A stretch of 64,000 nt of DNA from Pseudomonas chlororaphis. GTDB lineage: Bacteria; Pseudomonadota; Gammaproteobacteria; Pseudomonadales; Pseudomonadaceae. Below are positions 45,459 through 54,952 of the stretch, one piece after another. The stretch lies in assembly GCF_001921865.1 (NCBI RefSeq), contig NZ_MSCT01000010.1, forward strand, positions 310,001 through 374,000. The letters run 5' to 3'. The position numbers and the translations under genes were made by a program. Positions within the stretch are counted from its first letter, which is position 1; each line of letters opens with the position of its first letter. The notes beneath the pieces are model-generated. The model worked only from the letters and a program-made list of their open reading frames with translations, was not told the DNA's origin and searched no databases.

Positions 45459-46968
45459 GCAGGTTCCTCCCTTCGGTGACCCGGCGACGCAGGAGCAGGG
45501 AAGGCCGGTAGCGTTCTTCGCCGTAGGCCGCCTGCAGGTTCTCCAGGACCTGGAGCACGTAAGGCAGGCCGATGCGATCGGCCCAGCCCAGGGGGCCTTC
45601 GGGGTAATTGACTCCGGCGCGCATGGCCAGGTCGATGTCCGTCGCCGAGGCGATGTCTTGCAACAGCGCGTCGCTGGCTTCGTTGGCGAGCATCGCCACG
45701 GTGCGCAGGACCAACAGCGCCGGGCTGTCGTCCAGCCGGCTGACCTTGAGCCCGGCGCGCTGCAACAGCGCCACCGCCTGGTCGAGCGCTTGCGGGCTGA
45801 TGGCGGCGCAGCAACTGATGGCCACCCGGCCGGCCGTGGCGTAGTCGTGCGCCAGATCCAGCAGGACCAGGTTGTCCAGGCCTTCGTCGCGGGCGCGCTG
45901 GCTGGCCAGGCGCCCGTCGCTGAGCGCCAGCACCGCGTCGCCGACCCGCAGCAGGCCGCTGCCGTCGCGCTCGACCAGGCGCACGCCGGAAGCGCGCAGG
46001 CGTTGCAGCAAGCCGCGGGCCGCGCCAAGGTCGCCCTCTACCACACAGTGCTCGACGTTTTGCGCGCTGCGCAGTTCGACCGGCGCCGGACGTTCCGCGC
46101 CCTGGGCGTAGGCATAGAAACCCTGGCCGCTCTTGCGTCCGAAATGCCCGGCATCGACCAGTTCCTGCTGGATCAGCGACGGCTGAAAACGCCTGTCGCC
46201 GTAATAGGCGGCGAACACCGAGCAGGTCACGGCGTAGTTGACGTCATGCCCGATCAGGTCCGTCAGCTCGAAGGCGCCCATGGCAAACCCGCCGGCCTCG
46301 CGCAACAGGGCATCGAGGGTGGCGCAATCGCCGGCACCTTCCTGCAGCAGGCGCAGGCTCTCGGCATAAAACGGCCGGGCCACGCGGTTGACGATGAAGC
46401 CCGGGGTGGAGCGGGCGTGCACCGGCTGCTTGCCCCAGTTTTTCGCGGTGTCGTACAGGCATTGCGCCAGGCGTCGGTCGCTGGCCAGCCCCGAGACGAC
46501 CTCGACCAGGGCCATGACCGGCGCGGGGTTGAAGAAGTGCAGGCCCAGCAGGCGCTCGGGGCGCCTCAGGCCGGCGGCGATACGGGTAATCGACAGCGAG
46601 GAGGTATTGCTGGCCAGGATGCAACTGTCGCGACACAGGTTTTCCAGCTGGCGAAACAGCGCGCGCTTGACGTCGAGGTCCTCGACCACGGCTTCGACGA
46701 CCAGCTCGCTGTCGGCCAGTTGCTCGATCGAGTCGGCCGCGTGCAACCGGGCCAGGGTCGCGGTGCGCAGCTCGGGAGCGAGCTTGCCGGCCTGCACGCG
46801 CTTGTCGAGCTGTCGGCCGATGCTGTCGATGGCTTGTGCCGCGGCCCCGGGGCGATTGTCCAGCAGCCATACCGGGTGGCCGGCCTGGGCCGCGACCTGG
46901 GCGATGCCGGCCCCCATCGAACCGGCGCCGACCACCGCGATGCGCGCCTGGGCGTTGAGTGCACTCAT
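45451..46968 (-). CDS. paaH: 3-hydroxyadipyl-CoA dehydrogenase
   Basis: A 505-aa NAD-dependent dehydrogenase, the long PaaH type. The Rossmann motif IAVVGAGSMGAGIAQVAAQAG (cofactor binding) opens it; SNTSSLSITRIA and LGLHFFNPAPVM follow; a C-terminal half repeats the 3HCDH helical domain. It oxidises 3-hydroxyadipyl-CoA to 3-oxoadipyl-CoA. The ATG at 46968 lies 2 bp after the paaG stop codon. Confidence 0.94.
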   Translation of the reverse strand: MSALNAQARIAVVGAGSMGAGIAQVAAQAGHPVWLLDNRPGAAAQAIDSIGRQLDKRVQAGKLAPELRTATLARLHAADSIEQLADSELVVEAVVEDLDVKRALFRQLENLCRDSCILASNTSSLSITRIAAGLRRPERLLGLHFFNPAPVMALVEVVSGLASDRRLAQCLYDTAKNWGKQPVHARSTPGFIVNRVARPFYAESLRLLQEGAGDCATLDALLREAGGFAMGAFELTDLIGHDVNYAVTCSVFAAYYGDRRFQPSLIQQELVDAGHFGRKSGQGFYAYAQGAERPAPVELRSAQNVEHCVVEGDLGAARGLLQRLRASGVRLVERDGSGLLRVGDAVLALSDGRLASQRARDEGLDNLVLLDLAHDYATAGRVAISCCAAISPQALDQAVALLQRAGLKVSRLDDSPALLVLRTVAMLANEASDALLQDIASATDIDLAMRAGVNYPEGPLGWADRIGLPYVLQVLENLQAAYGEERYRPSLLLRRRVTEGRNLHA

Positions 46969-46970
46969 GT

Positions 46971-47762
46971 TCAGCGTCCCTTGAAAGTCGGTGTGCGTTT
47001 CTCGATGAAGGCGCTGACGCCTTCGCGGTAGTCCTCGCTGCGCCCGGCCAGGCGTTGCAGGTCTTTTTCCAGTTCCAGTTGCTCGTCGAAGCTGTTGTTC
47101 AGGCTGGCGTTGAGGCTGCGCTTGATCAGCGCCAGGCCGTAGGTGGGCTGGCTGGCCAGGTGGCGGGCGAGCGCCAGGGCTTCGTCGCGCAACTCGGCAT
47201 CCTCGACGCAGCGATAGATCAGCCCCCATTGCTCGGCCTGCTCGGCCGTCAGGCGATTGCCCAGCAGGGCCAGGGCCTTGGCCCGCGCCATGCCGACCAG
47301 GCGCGGCAAGGTCCAGGTGCCGCCGGAGTCGGGGATCAGGCCGATCTTGCAGAACGCCTGGATGAAGCTTGCCGAGCGGGCAGCCAGGACCAGGTCGCAG
47401 GCCAGGGGGATGTTGGCCCCGGCGCCGGCCGCCACGCCGTTCACGGCGCAGATCACCGGCAGCGGCAGGTCGCGCAATTGGCGGATCAATGGGTTGTAGA
47501 AGCGTTCGATGGAGTCGCCCAGGTCCGGCGCTTCGGCGCCCGGGGCCACGTTACGGTCGCTCAGGTCCTGGCCGGCACAAAAGCCGCGGCCCTCGCCGGT
47601 CAGCAGCAACACGCGGGCTTCGGGGTTGGCGCGCAATTGCTTGAGCGCCTCGCGAACCTCGCCATGCATCTGCGCGTTGAAGCTGTTGAGTTGCTCGGGG
47701 CGGTTCAGGCTGAGGAGGGCGACGCCTGCCTCGACGGAAAACAGAATGTGTTCGAAGTTCAT
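46971..47762 (-). CDS. paaG: Ring 1,2-epoxyphenylacetyl-CoA isomerase (enoyl-CoA hydratase family)
   Basis: A 263-aa crotonase-fold enzyme that isomerises the epoxide to oxepin-CoA. Family blocks are GEGRGFCAGQDLSDRNV, NGVAAGAGANIPLACDLV and IPDSGGTWTLPRLVG. The CAGQDL stretch and the later Asp residue in PDSGG fit PaaG. It sits 50 bp downstream of paaF. Confidence 0.93.
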   Translation of the reverse strand: MNFEHILFSVEAGVALLSLNRPEQLNSFNAQMHGEVREALKQLRANPEARVLLLTGEGRGFCAGQDLSDRNVAPGAEAPDLGDSIERFYNPLIRQLRDLPLPVICAVNGVAAGAGANIPLACDLVLAARSASFIQAFCKIGLIPDSGGTWTLPRLVGMARAKALALLGNRLTAEQAEQWGLIYRCVEDAELRDEALALARHLASQPTYGLALIKRSLNASLNNSFDEQLELEKDLQRLAGRSEDYREGVSAFIEKRTPTFKGR

Positions 47763-47812
47763 GGTTCTGGCGCTCTGTGCAAGGTCGTTGGAGTCGTGGG
47801 CCGGCCGCCGGC

Positions 47813-48586
47813 CTAGTGGCCGGTGAAATGTGGCGGGCGTTTTTCCCGGAAGGCACGGATGCCTTCTTCGCGGTCGCGGGTGCCCGCCAGAACCGTGAAG
47901 GCGTGACGCTCGAAACGCAGGCCGCCGGCGAGGTCGCAGTCTTGCGCCCGCAGCAGCGCCTCCTTGGCCAGGCGCAGGGCCAGCGGCGCCTTGCCGGCGA
48001 TCAGCCGGGCCAGTCGCAGGGCCCGCTCGAGGGTGAACTCCGGCTGGGTCACCTCGCTGACCAGGCCGGCGCGCAAGGCATGGCGGGCATCGATCGATTC
48101 GCCGCCGAGGACCATCTGCATGGCCAGGGATTTGCCCACGGCCCGCAACAGGCGCTGGGTGCCGCCGGCGCCTGGCATGATCCCGAGGTTGATTTCCGGC
48201 TGGCCGAAGCGGGCGTCTTCGCCGGCGATGAGAATGTCGGCGTGCATGGCCAGCTCGCAGCCGCCACCCAGGGCGAAGCCATTGACCGCGGCAATCAGCG
48301 GCTTGGCGAAGGCGGTGATCTGTTGCCAGGAAGCCTGGCGCGGATCGTTGAGGATGCCGGTGAGATCACGCTCGGCCATTTCATTGATGTCGGCGCCGGC
48401 GGCGAACGCCTTGCGACTGCCGGTCAACACCACGACCCGGGTCTCGGCGTCGGCCTGGGCGGCATTCAAGGCCGCCGACAGCTCGCCGAGCAGTTCGGTG
48501 GTCAGGGCGTTCAGGGCGGCGGGGCGTTGCAGGGTAATCAGTAAAACGCCGCCATCGAGGTGTTCGACAGCAAGGGTTCGAGGCAT
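47813..48586 (-). CDS. paaF: 2,3-dehydroadipyl-CoA hydratase
   Basis: A 257-aa crotonase-family hydratase. The two catalytic Glu regions are in NGFALGGGCELAMHAD and FGQPEINLGIMPGAGGTQRL, with the oxyanion segment AFAAGADINEM. It hydrates 2,3-dehydroadipyl-CoA to 3-hydroxyadipyl-CoA. The ATG at 48586 is the first gene of the paaFGHIJK block. A PaaX-like site is about 100 bp upstream, and paaY is divergent. Confidence 0.93.
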   Translation of the reverse strand: MPRTLAVEHLDGGVLLITLQRPAALNALTTELLGELSAALNAAQADAETRVVVLTGSRKAFAAGADINEMAERDLTGILNDPRQASWQQITAFAKPLIAAVNGFALGGGCELAMHADILIAGEDARFGQPEINLGIMPGAGGTQRLLRAVGKSLAMQMVLGGESIDARHALRAGLVSEVTQPEFTLERALRLARLIAGKAPLALRLAKEALLRAQDCDLAGGLRFERHAFTVLAGTRDREEGIRAFREKRPPHFTGH

Positions 48587-48677
48587 GGCGGGTGCCCTCT
48601 GGGTGCACGCTCGGCGCCAGGGCCGGCTTGTTATTGGATCGGCTGGGGAGCCGGTTTTCGCCGAGTATATCTCCAAT

Positions 48678-48702
48678 GCGATACATAAATGCAATATCAA
48701 AA
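48678..48702 (-). promoter_or_regulatory. Candidate PaaX operator upstream of paaF
   Basis: GATACATAAATGCAATATC follows the same GATAC...ATATC pattern as the paaA site with one more base in the spacer. It lies about 95-115 bp upstream of the paaF start in the divergent paaF/paaY region. The remaining 366-bp gap holds no gene. Confidence 0.6.
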
Positions 48703-48882
48703 TATTATTAATGTGTCCTATTGTGAGCGCCTGTTTATCGCTTCACCGAGGGCCGTGCCTGCTGAATAGCCGCTTGAAAGCTAGAGGACATTGACTATAA
48801 GCCAGTATGAACAAGGGTTTTCGGCAAAGAACAGGACGGCTGGCAAGCGATACGGTTTTTGCGCTTTAGTGGTGGGTCATGA

Positions 48883-48900
48883 TGTGATACAAAAATAGAA
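48883..48900 (+). promoter_or_regulatory. Candidate PaaX operator (half-site) upstream of paaY
   Basis: TGTGATACAAAAATAGAA is nearly identical to the left arm of the paaA site (TGTGATACAAAAATAAAT) and lies about 55-70 bp before the paaY start. A related GCGATACGGTTTTTG is found at 48847. Confidence 0.5.
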
Positions 48901-48952
48901 AGCCAGTGCATCGCTTTGCGCCGGTGTACGTACTCTCTACAAGGAATGCCTC

Positions 48953-49549
48953 ATGACCTGCTACAGCCTCGACGGCCTGACCCCGGTGGTTCATCCCAGT
49001 GCTTATGTGCACCCGTCCGCGGTGCTGATCGGCGACGTGATAGTCGGCGCGTATTGCTATATCGGCCCACTGGCCAGCCTGCGTGGCGATTTCGGGCGGA
49101 TCGTGCTGGAGGAGGGGGCCAACGTGCAGGACACCTGTGTGATGCACGGTTTTCCCGACAGCGACACGGTGGTCGAGCGTAACGGCCACATCGGCCATGG
49201 TGCGGTATTGCACGGCTGCCGGATCGGCGCCGACGCGCTGGTGGGCATGAACGCGGTGGTCATGGACAACGCCCATATCGCTGCCCGTTCCTTCGTTTCC
49301 GCGGCGGCGTTCGTCAAGGCTGGTTTCGAGTGCGCGGAGCAGTCGCTGGTCATGGGCGCCCCGGCCACTGTCAAACGTTCGTTGAGCGATGAAGAAGTGC
49401 ACTGGAAGCAGGCCGGCACCCGGGAATACCAGCAATTGGCCAGGCGCTGCCTGGAGCAGATGCGTGCCTGCGAGCCGCTCGCGGAGCCCGAAGCCGATCG
49501 GCGGCGAATCAGCGACAGCGGCTTGCGTGCGAAAAAATCCGCTCAGTGA
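48953..49549 (+). CDS. paaY: Phenylacetate pathway thioesterase PaaY (gamma-carbonic anhydrase fold)
   Basis: A 198-aa left-handed beta-helix protein of hexapeptide repeats (residues about 13-135). The metal-binding His residues are in VMHGFPDSD and [12 protein letters not shown]. PaaY hydrolyses 2-hydroxycyclohepta-1,4,6-triene-1-formyl-CoA, protecting cells when the pathway stalls. AAGGAA precedes the ATG. It is divergent from paaF, with paaX 84 bp downstream on the same strand. Confidence 0.92.
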   Translation: MTCYSLDGLTPVVHPSAYVHPSAVLIGDVIVGAYCYIGPLASLRGDFGRIVLEEGANVQDTCVMHGFPDSDTVVERNGHIGHGAVLHGCRIGADALVGMNAVVMDNAHIAARSFVSAAAFVKAGFECAEQSLVMGAPATVKRSLSDEEVHWKQAGTREYQQLARRCLEQMRACEPLAEPEADRRRISDSGLRAKKSAQ

Positions 49550-49633
49550 CCGGCCAGGCGTCTCGGTCGCGCTGTCCAGATCACTCGATACCGTTGAAAC
49601 CCGGTATATTTCTTTCTTTTTTCCGGTACGTCC

Positions 49634-50557
49634 ATGTCGTCCCTAGCCCCGTTGAATCACCTCATCAGCCGTTTCCAGGAGCAGACGCCGATTCGGGCCA
49701 GCTCGCTGATCATTACCCTGTATGGCGATGCCATCGAGCCCCATGGCGGCACCGTGTGGCTGGGCAGCCTGATCCAGTTGCTCGAACCCATCGGGATCAA
49801 CGAGCGCCTGATCCGCACGTCGATCTTTCGCCTGACCAAGGAAGGCTGGCTGACCGCCGAGAAAGTCGGGCGCCGTAGCTACTACAGCCTGACCGGCACC
49901 GGGCGCCGGCGTTTCGACAAGGCGTTCAAACGCGTCTACAACGCCAGTGTCCCGGCTTGGGACGGTTCCTGGTGCCTGGTCATGCTGTCGCAGTTGGGCC
50001 TGGACAAGCGCAAGCAGGTGCGCGAAGAGCTGGAGTGGCAAGGCTTCGGCGCGATTTCGCCGCTGGTGTTGGCGTGTCCGCGCAGCGATCGGGCGGATGT
50101 CAGTGCCACGCTGCAGGACCTCGGTGCCCAGGAAGACACCATTGTGTTCGAGACCACCGCACAGGATGTGCTGGCCTCCAAGGCACTGCGCCTGCAGGTG
50201 CGCGAAAGCTGGAACATCGACGAGCTGGCGGCCCATTACAGCGAGTTCATCCAGCTGTTCCGGCCGCTCTGGCAGGTGCTTCGCGAACAGGAGCAACTGC
50301 AGCCGGCCGATTGTTTCCTGGCGCGCCTGCTGTTGATTCACGAGTACCGCAAGCTGCTGCTGCGCGATCCACAGCTTCCGGACGAGTTGCTCCCCGGCGA
50401 TTGGGAAGGCCGGGCGGCGCGGCAGTTGTGTCGCAATATCTATCGCCTGATCTATGCCAAGGCCGAGGAATGGCTCAACGACGCCCTGGAAAACGCCGAC
50501 GGTCCGTTGCCGGATGTGGGCGAAAGTTTCTACCGGCGCTTTGGCGGCTTGAAGTAG
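49634..50557 (+). CDS. paaX: Phenylacetic acid degradation operon repressor PaaX
   Basis: A 307-aa GntR-like winged-HTH regulator of the PaaX family. The N-terminal HTH is LIRTSIFRLTKEGWLTAEKV (about residues 59-78). The sequence opens with the usual FQEQTPIRASSLIITLYGDA and ends in the PaaX C-terminal domain. It represses the paa operons until phenylacetyl-CoA binds. It follows paaY, forming the divergent regulatory arm. The ribosome-binding site is weak. Confidence 0.95.
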   Translation: MSSLAPLNHLISRFQEQTPIRASSLIITLYGDAIEPHGGTVWLGSLIQLLEPIGINERLIRTSIFRLTKEGWLTAEKVGRRSYYSLTGTGRRRFDKAFKRVYNASVPAWDGSWCLVMLSQLGLDKRKQVREELEWQGFGAISPLVLACPRSDRADVSATLQDLGAQEDTIVFETTAQDVLASKALRLQVRESWNIDELAAHYSEFIQLFRPLWQVLREQEQLQPADCFLARLLLIHEYRKLLLRDPQLPDELLPGDWEGRAARQLCRNIYRLIYAKAEEWLNDALENADGPLPDVGESFYRRFGGLK

Positions 50558-50770
50558 AAGTTTCCATGGGGGACGGCGGTTGTGTCGGCCGGGATTGTGC
50601 GCAGGCACTAAAAGGCCATGTCAGAGGCAGACTAAGGCGCTAATAAAAGTGGCTGTAAGCGGAGTTGGAATCGGTGCCTGGAACAGGCGGGCGAGGGAAT
50701 AAGCCAGGCAGTTGAAGTTGCACTTCTGCGAACTGGCCAGGGTTGTTCTATATCAACTGCGACAAAATAA

Positions 50771-50796
50771 CGCAGATCGCCCGAAAGCGATCTGCG
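50771..50796 (-). terminator. Intrinsic terminator after the 88-aa protein gene
   Basis: A 10-bp perfect stem (CGCAGATCGC / GCGATCTGCG) with a 6-nt loop is followed by TTATTTTG on the minus strand, 11 bp past the stop codon. Confidence 0.8.
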
Positions 50797-50806
50797 TGAG
50801 CAATTC

Positions 50807-51073
50807 TTATTCCGGCATGGTCCAGGATTGCAGTGCGTAACCTTCCTCGCTCAGTTCGGCGCGGGCCTGTTTCAGCAGGTCTTCGAGTTGCGACGGATCG
50901 GAGTAGGCGCTGCTTGGAATCTGTTTGCGGCCAATGCGGGTATTGGTGCGGTCGATGACGGTCAGGCTCAGTTCGCCGTTACCGTCTTGTGGGGCCCAGG
51001 CGACGCATTGGAACGGCTGGAATGCGCGGTCGGCGATCAAAAGTGCTTCGTTGATACGGAGCGGGGCGTTCAT
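50807..51073 (-). CDS. Conserved hypothetical protein
   Basis: An 88-aa soluble protein beginning MNAPLRINEALLIADRAFQP. It has no signal peptide or membrane segment and includes VIDRTNTRIGRKQIPSSAYS. GAGAGAAG lies ahead of the ATG. It has its own intrinsic terminator and usual codon use, so it is real, but I do not recognise the family. Confidence 0.65.
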   Translation of the reverse strand: MNAPLRINEALLIADRAFQPFQCVAWAPQDGNGELSLTVIDRTNTRIGRKQIPSSAYSDPSQLEDLLKQARAELSEEGYALQSWTMPE

Positions 51074-51426
51074 GGGGTCTTCTCTCTAATGTGCCCAATC
51101 AAATGATGTGCCGTCGGTTGGGCTTACCGTTCGGCTGGTTACTTGTACTGATGTCTCGAACCCGGGATCAGGTCACATAGAAAGACCGGAATTTACAACT
51201 TTTGTTCACATCCGCGATTCAGAGCCTTCTTTTGAAAGCGCAATGAAAGATTCGGGGCGAGGAAGTAAGGCGGCTTTTTGGATCCATGTAGCAGTTAGTC
51301 CAATTGGTGATGGGCGCTATAAACAATCGATACAAGACCCTGTCAAGTTCTTGCTAATGTTACAGCCAGGTTCGCCAAACTACTGTTTCTAATAACTTTT
51401 CCTCTATTTGGCGCCAAGGAACAGTC
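51074..51426. other. AT-richer gap upstream of the sigma-54 activator gene
   Basis: This 353-bp region is clearly less GC-rich than its neighbours. The only long frame in it (51108-51392) has no ribosome-binding site and no recognisable protein. It probably contains the promoters of the flanking genes and may be a remnant of older or foreign sequence. Confidence 0.4.
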
Positions 51427-52752
51427 ATGCTTGACGCGACCGCCCAACGCCGCCTTCTCGTGGTCGACCCCTGCGACGATTGCCATCGCCTGTTGCCCGG
51501 ATTGCGCACGGTGGGCTGGGACGTCGACAGCTGCGACCTGGAGTCGGCCGTCGAGCACAGTTGCGATGTCGGCCTGTTGCGCTTGCAGCCTTACCACCTG
51601 GAGCGGCCGGAGGCGGTCAAGGAACTGATCAGCCGCAGCGGCACCGAGTGGATCGCGGTGCTCAGCCCGGATGTGCTGCGTTTGCAGAATGTCGGGGATT
51701 TCGTTTGCGAGTGGTTCTTCGATTTCCATACCCTGCCGTTCGATGTCTCGCGGGTCCAGGTGACCCTGGGTCGGGCCTTCGGCATGGCCCGCCTGCGCGG
51801 CCAGGGGCATATCCATATCGACCAGCCCGAGCACGAGTTGCTGGGCGACAGCCGGCCGATCCGCGATTTGCGCAAACTCTTGAGCAAGCTGGCGCCCACT
51901 GAGTCGCCGGTGTTGATCCGCGGCGAAAGCGGCACGGGCAAGGAGCTGGTGGCCAGGACCCTGCACCGCCAGTCGCAGCGCCACAGCAAACCCTTTGTGG
52001 CGATCAATTGCGGGGCGATCCCCGAGCACCTGATCCAGTCCGAGCTGTTCGGCCATGAAAAGGGTGCCTTTACCGGCGCCCACCAGCGCAAGGTCGGGCG
52101 TATCGAGGCGGCCCACGGCGGCACATTGTTTCTCGACGAGATCGGCGATCTGCCCCTGGAGCTGCAGGCCAACCTGTTGCGTTTCCTCCAGGAAAAACAC
52201 ATCGAGCGGGTAGGCGGCAGCCAGCCGATTCCGGTGGATGTGCGGGTGCTGGCGGCGACCCACGTCGACCTCGAAGCGGCGATCGACAAGGGCCGTTTTC
52301 GCGAGGATCTGTATTACCGGCTGAACGTGTTGCAGGTGATCACCGCGCCGTTACGCGAGCGGCACGGCGACATCGGCATGCTGGCCAGCCATTTTTCCCA
52401 TTTCTACAGCCAGGAAACCGGGCGTCGGCCGCGCAGTTTCAGTGAGGACGCGCTGGTGGCCATGGGCAAGCACGATTGGCCGGGCAATGTCCGCGAGCTG
52501 GCCAACCGGGTACGGCGCGGCCTGGTGCTGGCCGAAGGACGGCAGATCGAGGCCCGCGACCTGGGGTTGCTCAGCCCGCAAGCGAGCATCGCGCCCATGG
52601 GCACGCTGGAGGATTACAAGCATCGGGCCGAACGCCAGGCCTTGTGCGACGTGTTGAATCGGCACAGCGACAACCTGAGCGTCGCAGCCAGGGTGCTGGG
52701 GGTGTCGCGCCCGACCTTTTACCGGTTGCTGCACAAGCATCAGATCCGCTAG
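51427..52752 (+). CDS. Sigma-54-dependent Fis-family activator (VpsR-like), probable fap regulator
   Basis: A 441-aa activator. The N-terminal domain (about residues 1-125) is a degenerate receiver of the VpsR type. The AAA+ domain has Walker A GESGTGKE (166-173), the sigma-54 contact loop GAFTGA (213-218) and Walker B LFLDEIGDL (234-242). A Fis-type HTH (LSVAARVLGVSRPTFYRLLH) closes it. In Vibrio, VpsR relatives bind cyclic di-GMP and drive biofilm genes. It converges on fapF, and fapA has a sigma-54 promoter, so control of the amyloid operon is the natural inference. Confidence 0.85.
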   Translation: MLDATAQRRLLVVDPCDDCHRLLPGLRTVGWDVDSCDLESAVEHSCDVGLLRLQPYHLERPEAVKELISRSGTEWIAVLSPDVLRLQNVGDFVCEWFFDFHTLPFDVSRVQVTLGRAFGMARLRGQGHIHIDQPEHELLGDSRPIRDLRKLLSKLAPTESPVLIRGESGTGKELVARTLHRQSQRHSKPFVAINCGAIPEHLIQSELFGHEKGAFTGAHQRKVGRIEAAHGGTLFLDEIGDLPLELQANLLRFLQEKHIERVGGSQPIPVDVRVLAATHVDLEAAIDKGRFREDLYYRLNVLQVITAPLRERHGDIGMLASHFSHFYSQETGRRPRSFSEDALVAMGKHDWPGNVRELANRVRRGLVLAEGRQIEARDLGLLSPQASIAPMGTLEDYKHRAERQALCDVLNRHSDNLSVAARVLGVSRPTFYRLLHKHQIR

Positions 52753-52764
52753 GGCGGTGCAATG

Positions 52765-52803
52765 AAAAGGCCCGCTGCGAGGGATCGCAGCGGGCCTTTT
52801 TTT
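52765..52803. terminator. Bidirectional intrinsic terminator between activator gene and fapF
   Basis: The stem AGGCCCGCTGCGA / TCGCAGCGGGCCT with a short loop has a T-run on the plus side (TTTTTTT) and A-run on the other side (AAAA), fitting termination of both the activator gene and the fap operon. Confidence 0.9.
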
Positions 52804-52813
52804 GCCTTTGTGG

Positions 52814-54124
52814 TTAGAAGTAGTAGGGGAATTTCAGGCTGAAGGTGAAGTCTGGCGCATCGTCCGTCAGACCGATGGACAGGTTGGGCACGATGGTCAG
52901 GTTGTCGGTGGCTGCCAGGGTCATGCCGACGTTGAAGTAACCGGCGTTGGCGTCGCTGGATACCACCGATTGCCAGTCGCCGCCGTCTTCCTTGAGCTTG
53001 CTCTTGCGTTGGACCAGGTCCGACACCGAGAACGACATACTCATCTTCTCGTTCAGGGCGAAGGCGACGCCCATGCCGATCTGGAAGCTGTCGCCCAGCT
53101 TGACCTTGCCCGGGGTCTTCTGGTTGACCGTGGAGCTGATGTCGTCGAACGACTCTTCCAGGTTGTGGGTGTAGGAGAGGGTGCCGAACAACACCGCCGG
53201 GTCGTAGGTCTTGACCAGCGAGATACCGGGGGTGATCGACCAGACGCCGTTACCGGTCGGCAGGTCATCCGGGACGAACAGGTTGGTGTTGTCCTGGACC
53301 TGGCGCAGCTTGATACCGAACGGGTCTTTGCCGGTCGGCGCCTTGACGCGCAAGGACACCACCGCATCCGGGCTGTTGACCGATTCGTCGAGGAACTTGT
53401 AGGCAACGCCGAAGTTCACGTCGCCAATGGTCGGGTCGTTGGACACGCTTTTTTCGCTGGTGACCCCCGCCGCGCCGTTCTGCGCGCCGCCGGACTGATA
53501 GGTCGATTCGCGGTAGATCACCGGCACGTTGACGTCGAACTGCCAGCGGTTGTTCAGGTTGTAGCGGCCGGTGAGGTCGAGGGTCCAGTTGTCGGCCTTG
53601 ATCCGGTCCAGGTTGATGTTGCCGAGGAAGATCGAGTCCAGCGCCAGGAAGCCATTGAGGATCAACTGCCGGGTGTCGTAGCGGGAGTAGGTCAGGCCGG
53701 TTTCGACACTGAACTTGCCGCCGCCGAAGAAGCCGCTGGCTTCGTCGTACAGGTTGGACACACTCTGCGCCGGTTCCGAATCGTCCTTGAGCGACTGTCC
53801 GTAGGAACTGCCGCCAGCGGGCGTTGCGCCCTGGGTGGTGGCCCCGGCCCCCGCCACCTGCTGGTTGCCGCGCATGTCGGCCGGCGACTTGGCCAGGCGT
53901 TTGGGCGGCGGCGACGCCGGTTGATCCTCAACCTGGCGCACCCGTTGCTCCAATACCGCCAACGCCTTCTGCTGCACTTCGTAACGTTGCTTGAGTTCCA
54001 GTAATTCCTGTTTCAGGGCCTCGACATCAGCATTCGGGGCTGCTTGCAATAGCGCCGCCGGGAACAGCGTGCTCAAACATACAACCGCGCGCAATGAAAC
54101 TGATCGATACATGAAATAAGCCAT
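52814..54124 (-). CDS. fapF: Functional amyloid outer-membrane secretion pore FapF
   Basis: A 436-aa outer-membrane exporter of Fap monomers. After a signal peptide (ending near LLQA) comes a coiled coil ([20 protein letters not shown], about residues 32-70), a Pro/Gly-rich linker, and a 12-strand-type barrel from about residue 135 ending SLKFPYYF. A terminal Phe fits BAM-dependent barrels. In the family the coiled coil trimerises and gates the pore. A start at 54112 is also possible because AAGGG lies upstream of it. It is the last gene of fapABCDEF. Confidence 0.92.
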   Translation of the reverse strand: MAYFMYRSVSLRAVVCLSTLFPAALLQAAPNADVEALKQELLELKQRYEVQQKALAVLEQRVRQVEDQPASPPPKRLAKSPADMRGNQQVAGAGATTQGATPAGGSSYGQSLKDDSEPAQSVSNLYDEASGFFGGGKFSVETGLTYSRYDTRQLILNGFLALDSIFLGNINLDRIKADNWTLDLTGRYNLNNRWQFDVNVPVIYRESTYQSGGAQNGAAGVTSEKSVSNDPTIGDVNFGVAYKFLDESVNSPDAVVSLRVKAPTGKDPFGIKLRQVQDNTNLFVPDDLPTGNGVWSITPGISLVKTYDPAVLFGTLSYTHNLEESFDDISSTVNQKTPGKVKLGDSFQIGMGVAFALNEKMSMSFSVSDLVQRKSKLKEDGGDWQSVVSSDANAGYFNVGMTLAATDNLTIVPNLSIGLTDDAPDFTFSLKFPYYF

Positions 54125-54163
54125 CCCTTCTTATAAAGCCCAATGATCGAGAATCAGCGTAGT

Positions 54164-54910
54164 TCAATATCCCAAATTGCGAAGACCCTTGAGTTGGGTC
54201 AGATTGCAGTCCAGAGCGCCGACACTCGGCCCGTTGTTATTGAGAATGACGTTCAGTTGGGTCAGATTGTTGACCAGGTTGCTGTTGCCCATCAGGCGGG
54301 TGTTCTGCAGCAGTCCGCCCTGGGCCACTTGTTGCAGCGCCGCGCCCTGGTTGTTGCTGGCCTGGATGGCCAGCTGGATGCCGCCGCCGGTGGCGGAGAC
54401 CGCCACGCTGCCCGCGGCGTTGCTGCCGGTGATGGTCTGCCCGCTCATCAGCAGTTGGCCCTGGGCCGGCACCAGCGCCGGCGCCTGGTTGGCTTCTTTG
54501 ACGTCGATGGCGACGTTGTTGTAGGCGGTGTTGCCGTCGCCCGCCGCGCGTACGCTCTGGGTCACCCCCTGGGTGGTGGCCAGGCCTGCGCCGCCGATCA
54601 CGTTGCCGGTGCCCTGGGTCGGCGTCGACCCGTTGCCGGTTTCCTTGATCGTGGAGACATAGAATTCTGGTTTGATCGTGGCTTGCTGGATCTGCATGGC
54701 GGTAGTGGCGCCGATCAGGTCGCCCGAGGCATTGCGCCAGGTACTGCTCATGACGATGCCGAAACTGATGATCCGCCCCGGCATGACGTAGCGACCGCGG
54801 AGCTCGGAGAGTTCCTGGTCCTTGATTTCTATAGGCTTGAACCCTGCATTGGCATACGCAGGAACACTTGCTAACAGGCAGGCGGCGGCCAGCCAGTAAG
54901 AGGTTTTCAT
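54164..54910 (-). CDS. fapE: Functional amyloid minor component FapE
   Basis: A 248-aa secreted protein with a signal peptide (MKTSYWLAAACLLASVPAYA). The mature part starts with GFKPIEIKDQELSELRGRYV and is rich in Asn, Gln, Gly and Ala, ending CNLTQLKGLRNLGY. FapE is a minor extracellular fibril component or chaperone. The Asn/Gln-rich QLAIQASNNQGAALQQVAQG stretch is the likely amyloid-prone part. It lies between fapD and fapF in the operon. Confidence 0.9.
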   Translation of the reverse strand: MKTSYWLAAACLLASVPAYANAGFKPIEIKDQELSELRGRYVMPGRIISFGIVMSSTWRNASGDLIGATTAMQIQQATIKPEFYVSTIKETGNGSTPTQGTGNVIGGAGLATTQGVTQSVRAAGDGNTAYNNVAIDVKEANQAPALVPAQGQLLMSGQTITGSNAAGSVAVSATGGGIQLAIQASNNQGAALQQVAQGGLLQNTRLMGNSNLVNNLTQLNVILNNNGPSVGALDCNLTQLKGLRNLGY

Positions 54911-54952
54911 CTGCTGCTCCCGGAGCTTCCTGCCCCTTTTTCCTTGGCGACC

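Noticed and set aside
51140..51185. Possible tRNA-like stretch (a GGTTCGAGAC-like T-arm on the minus strand)
   Set aside because: The bases around it do not fold into a cloverleaf with acceptor and anticodon stems.
51108..51392. 94-codon frame in the AT-rich gap before the sigma-54 activator gene
   Set aside because: No convincing ribosome-binding site or family signal; composition differs from real genes here. It may be chance, so I treat the region as non-coding.
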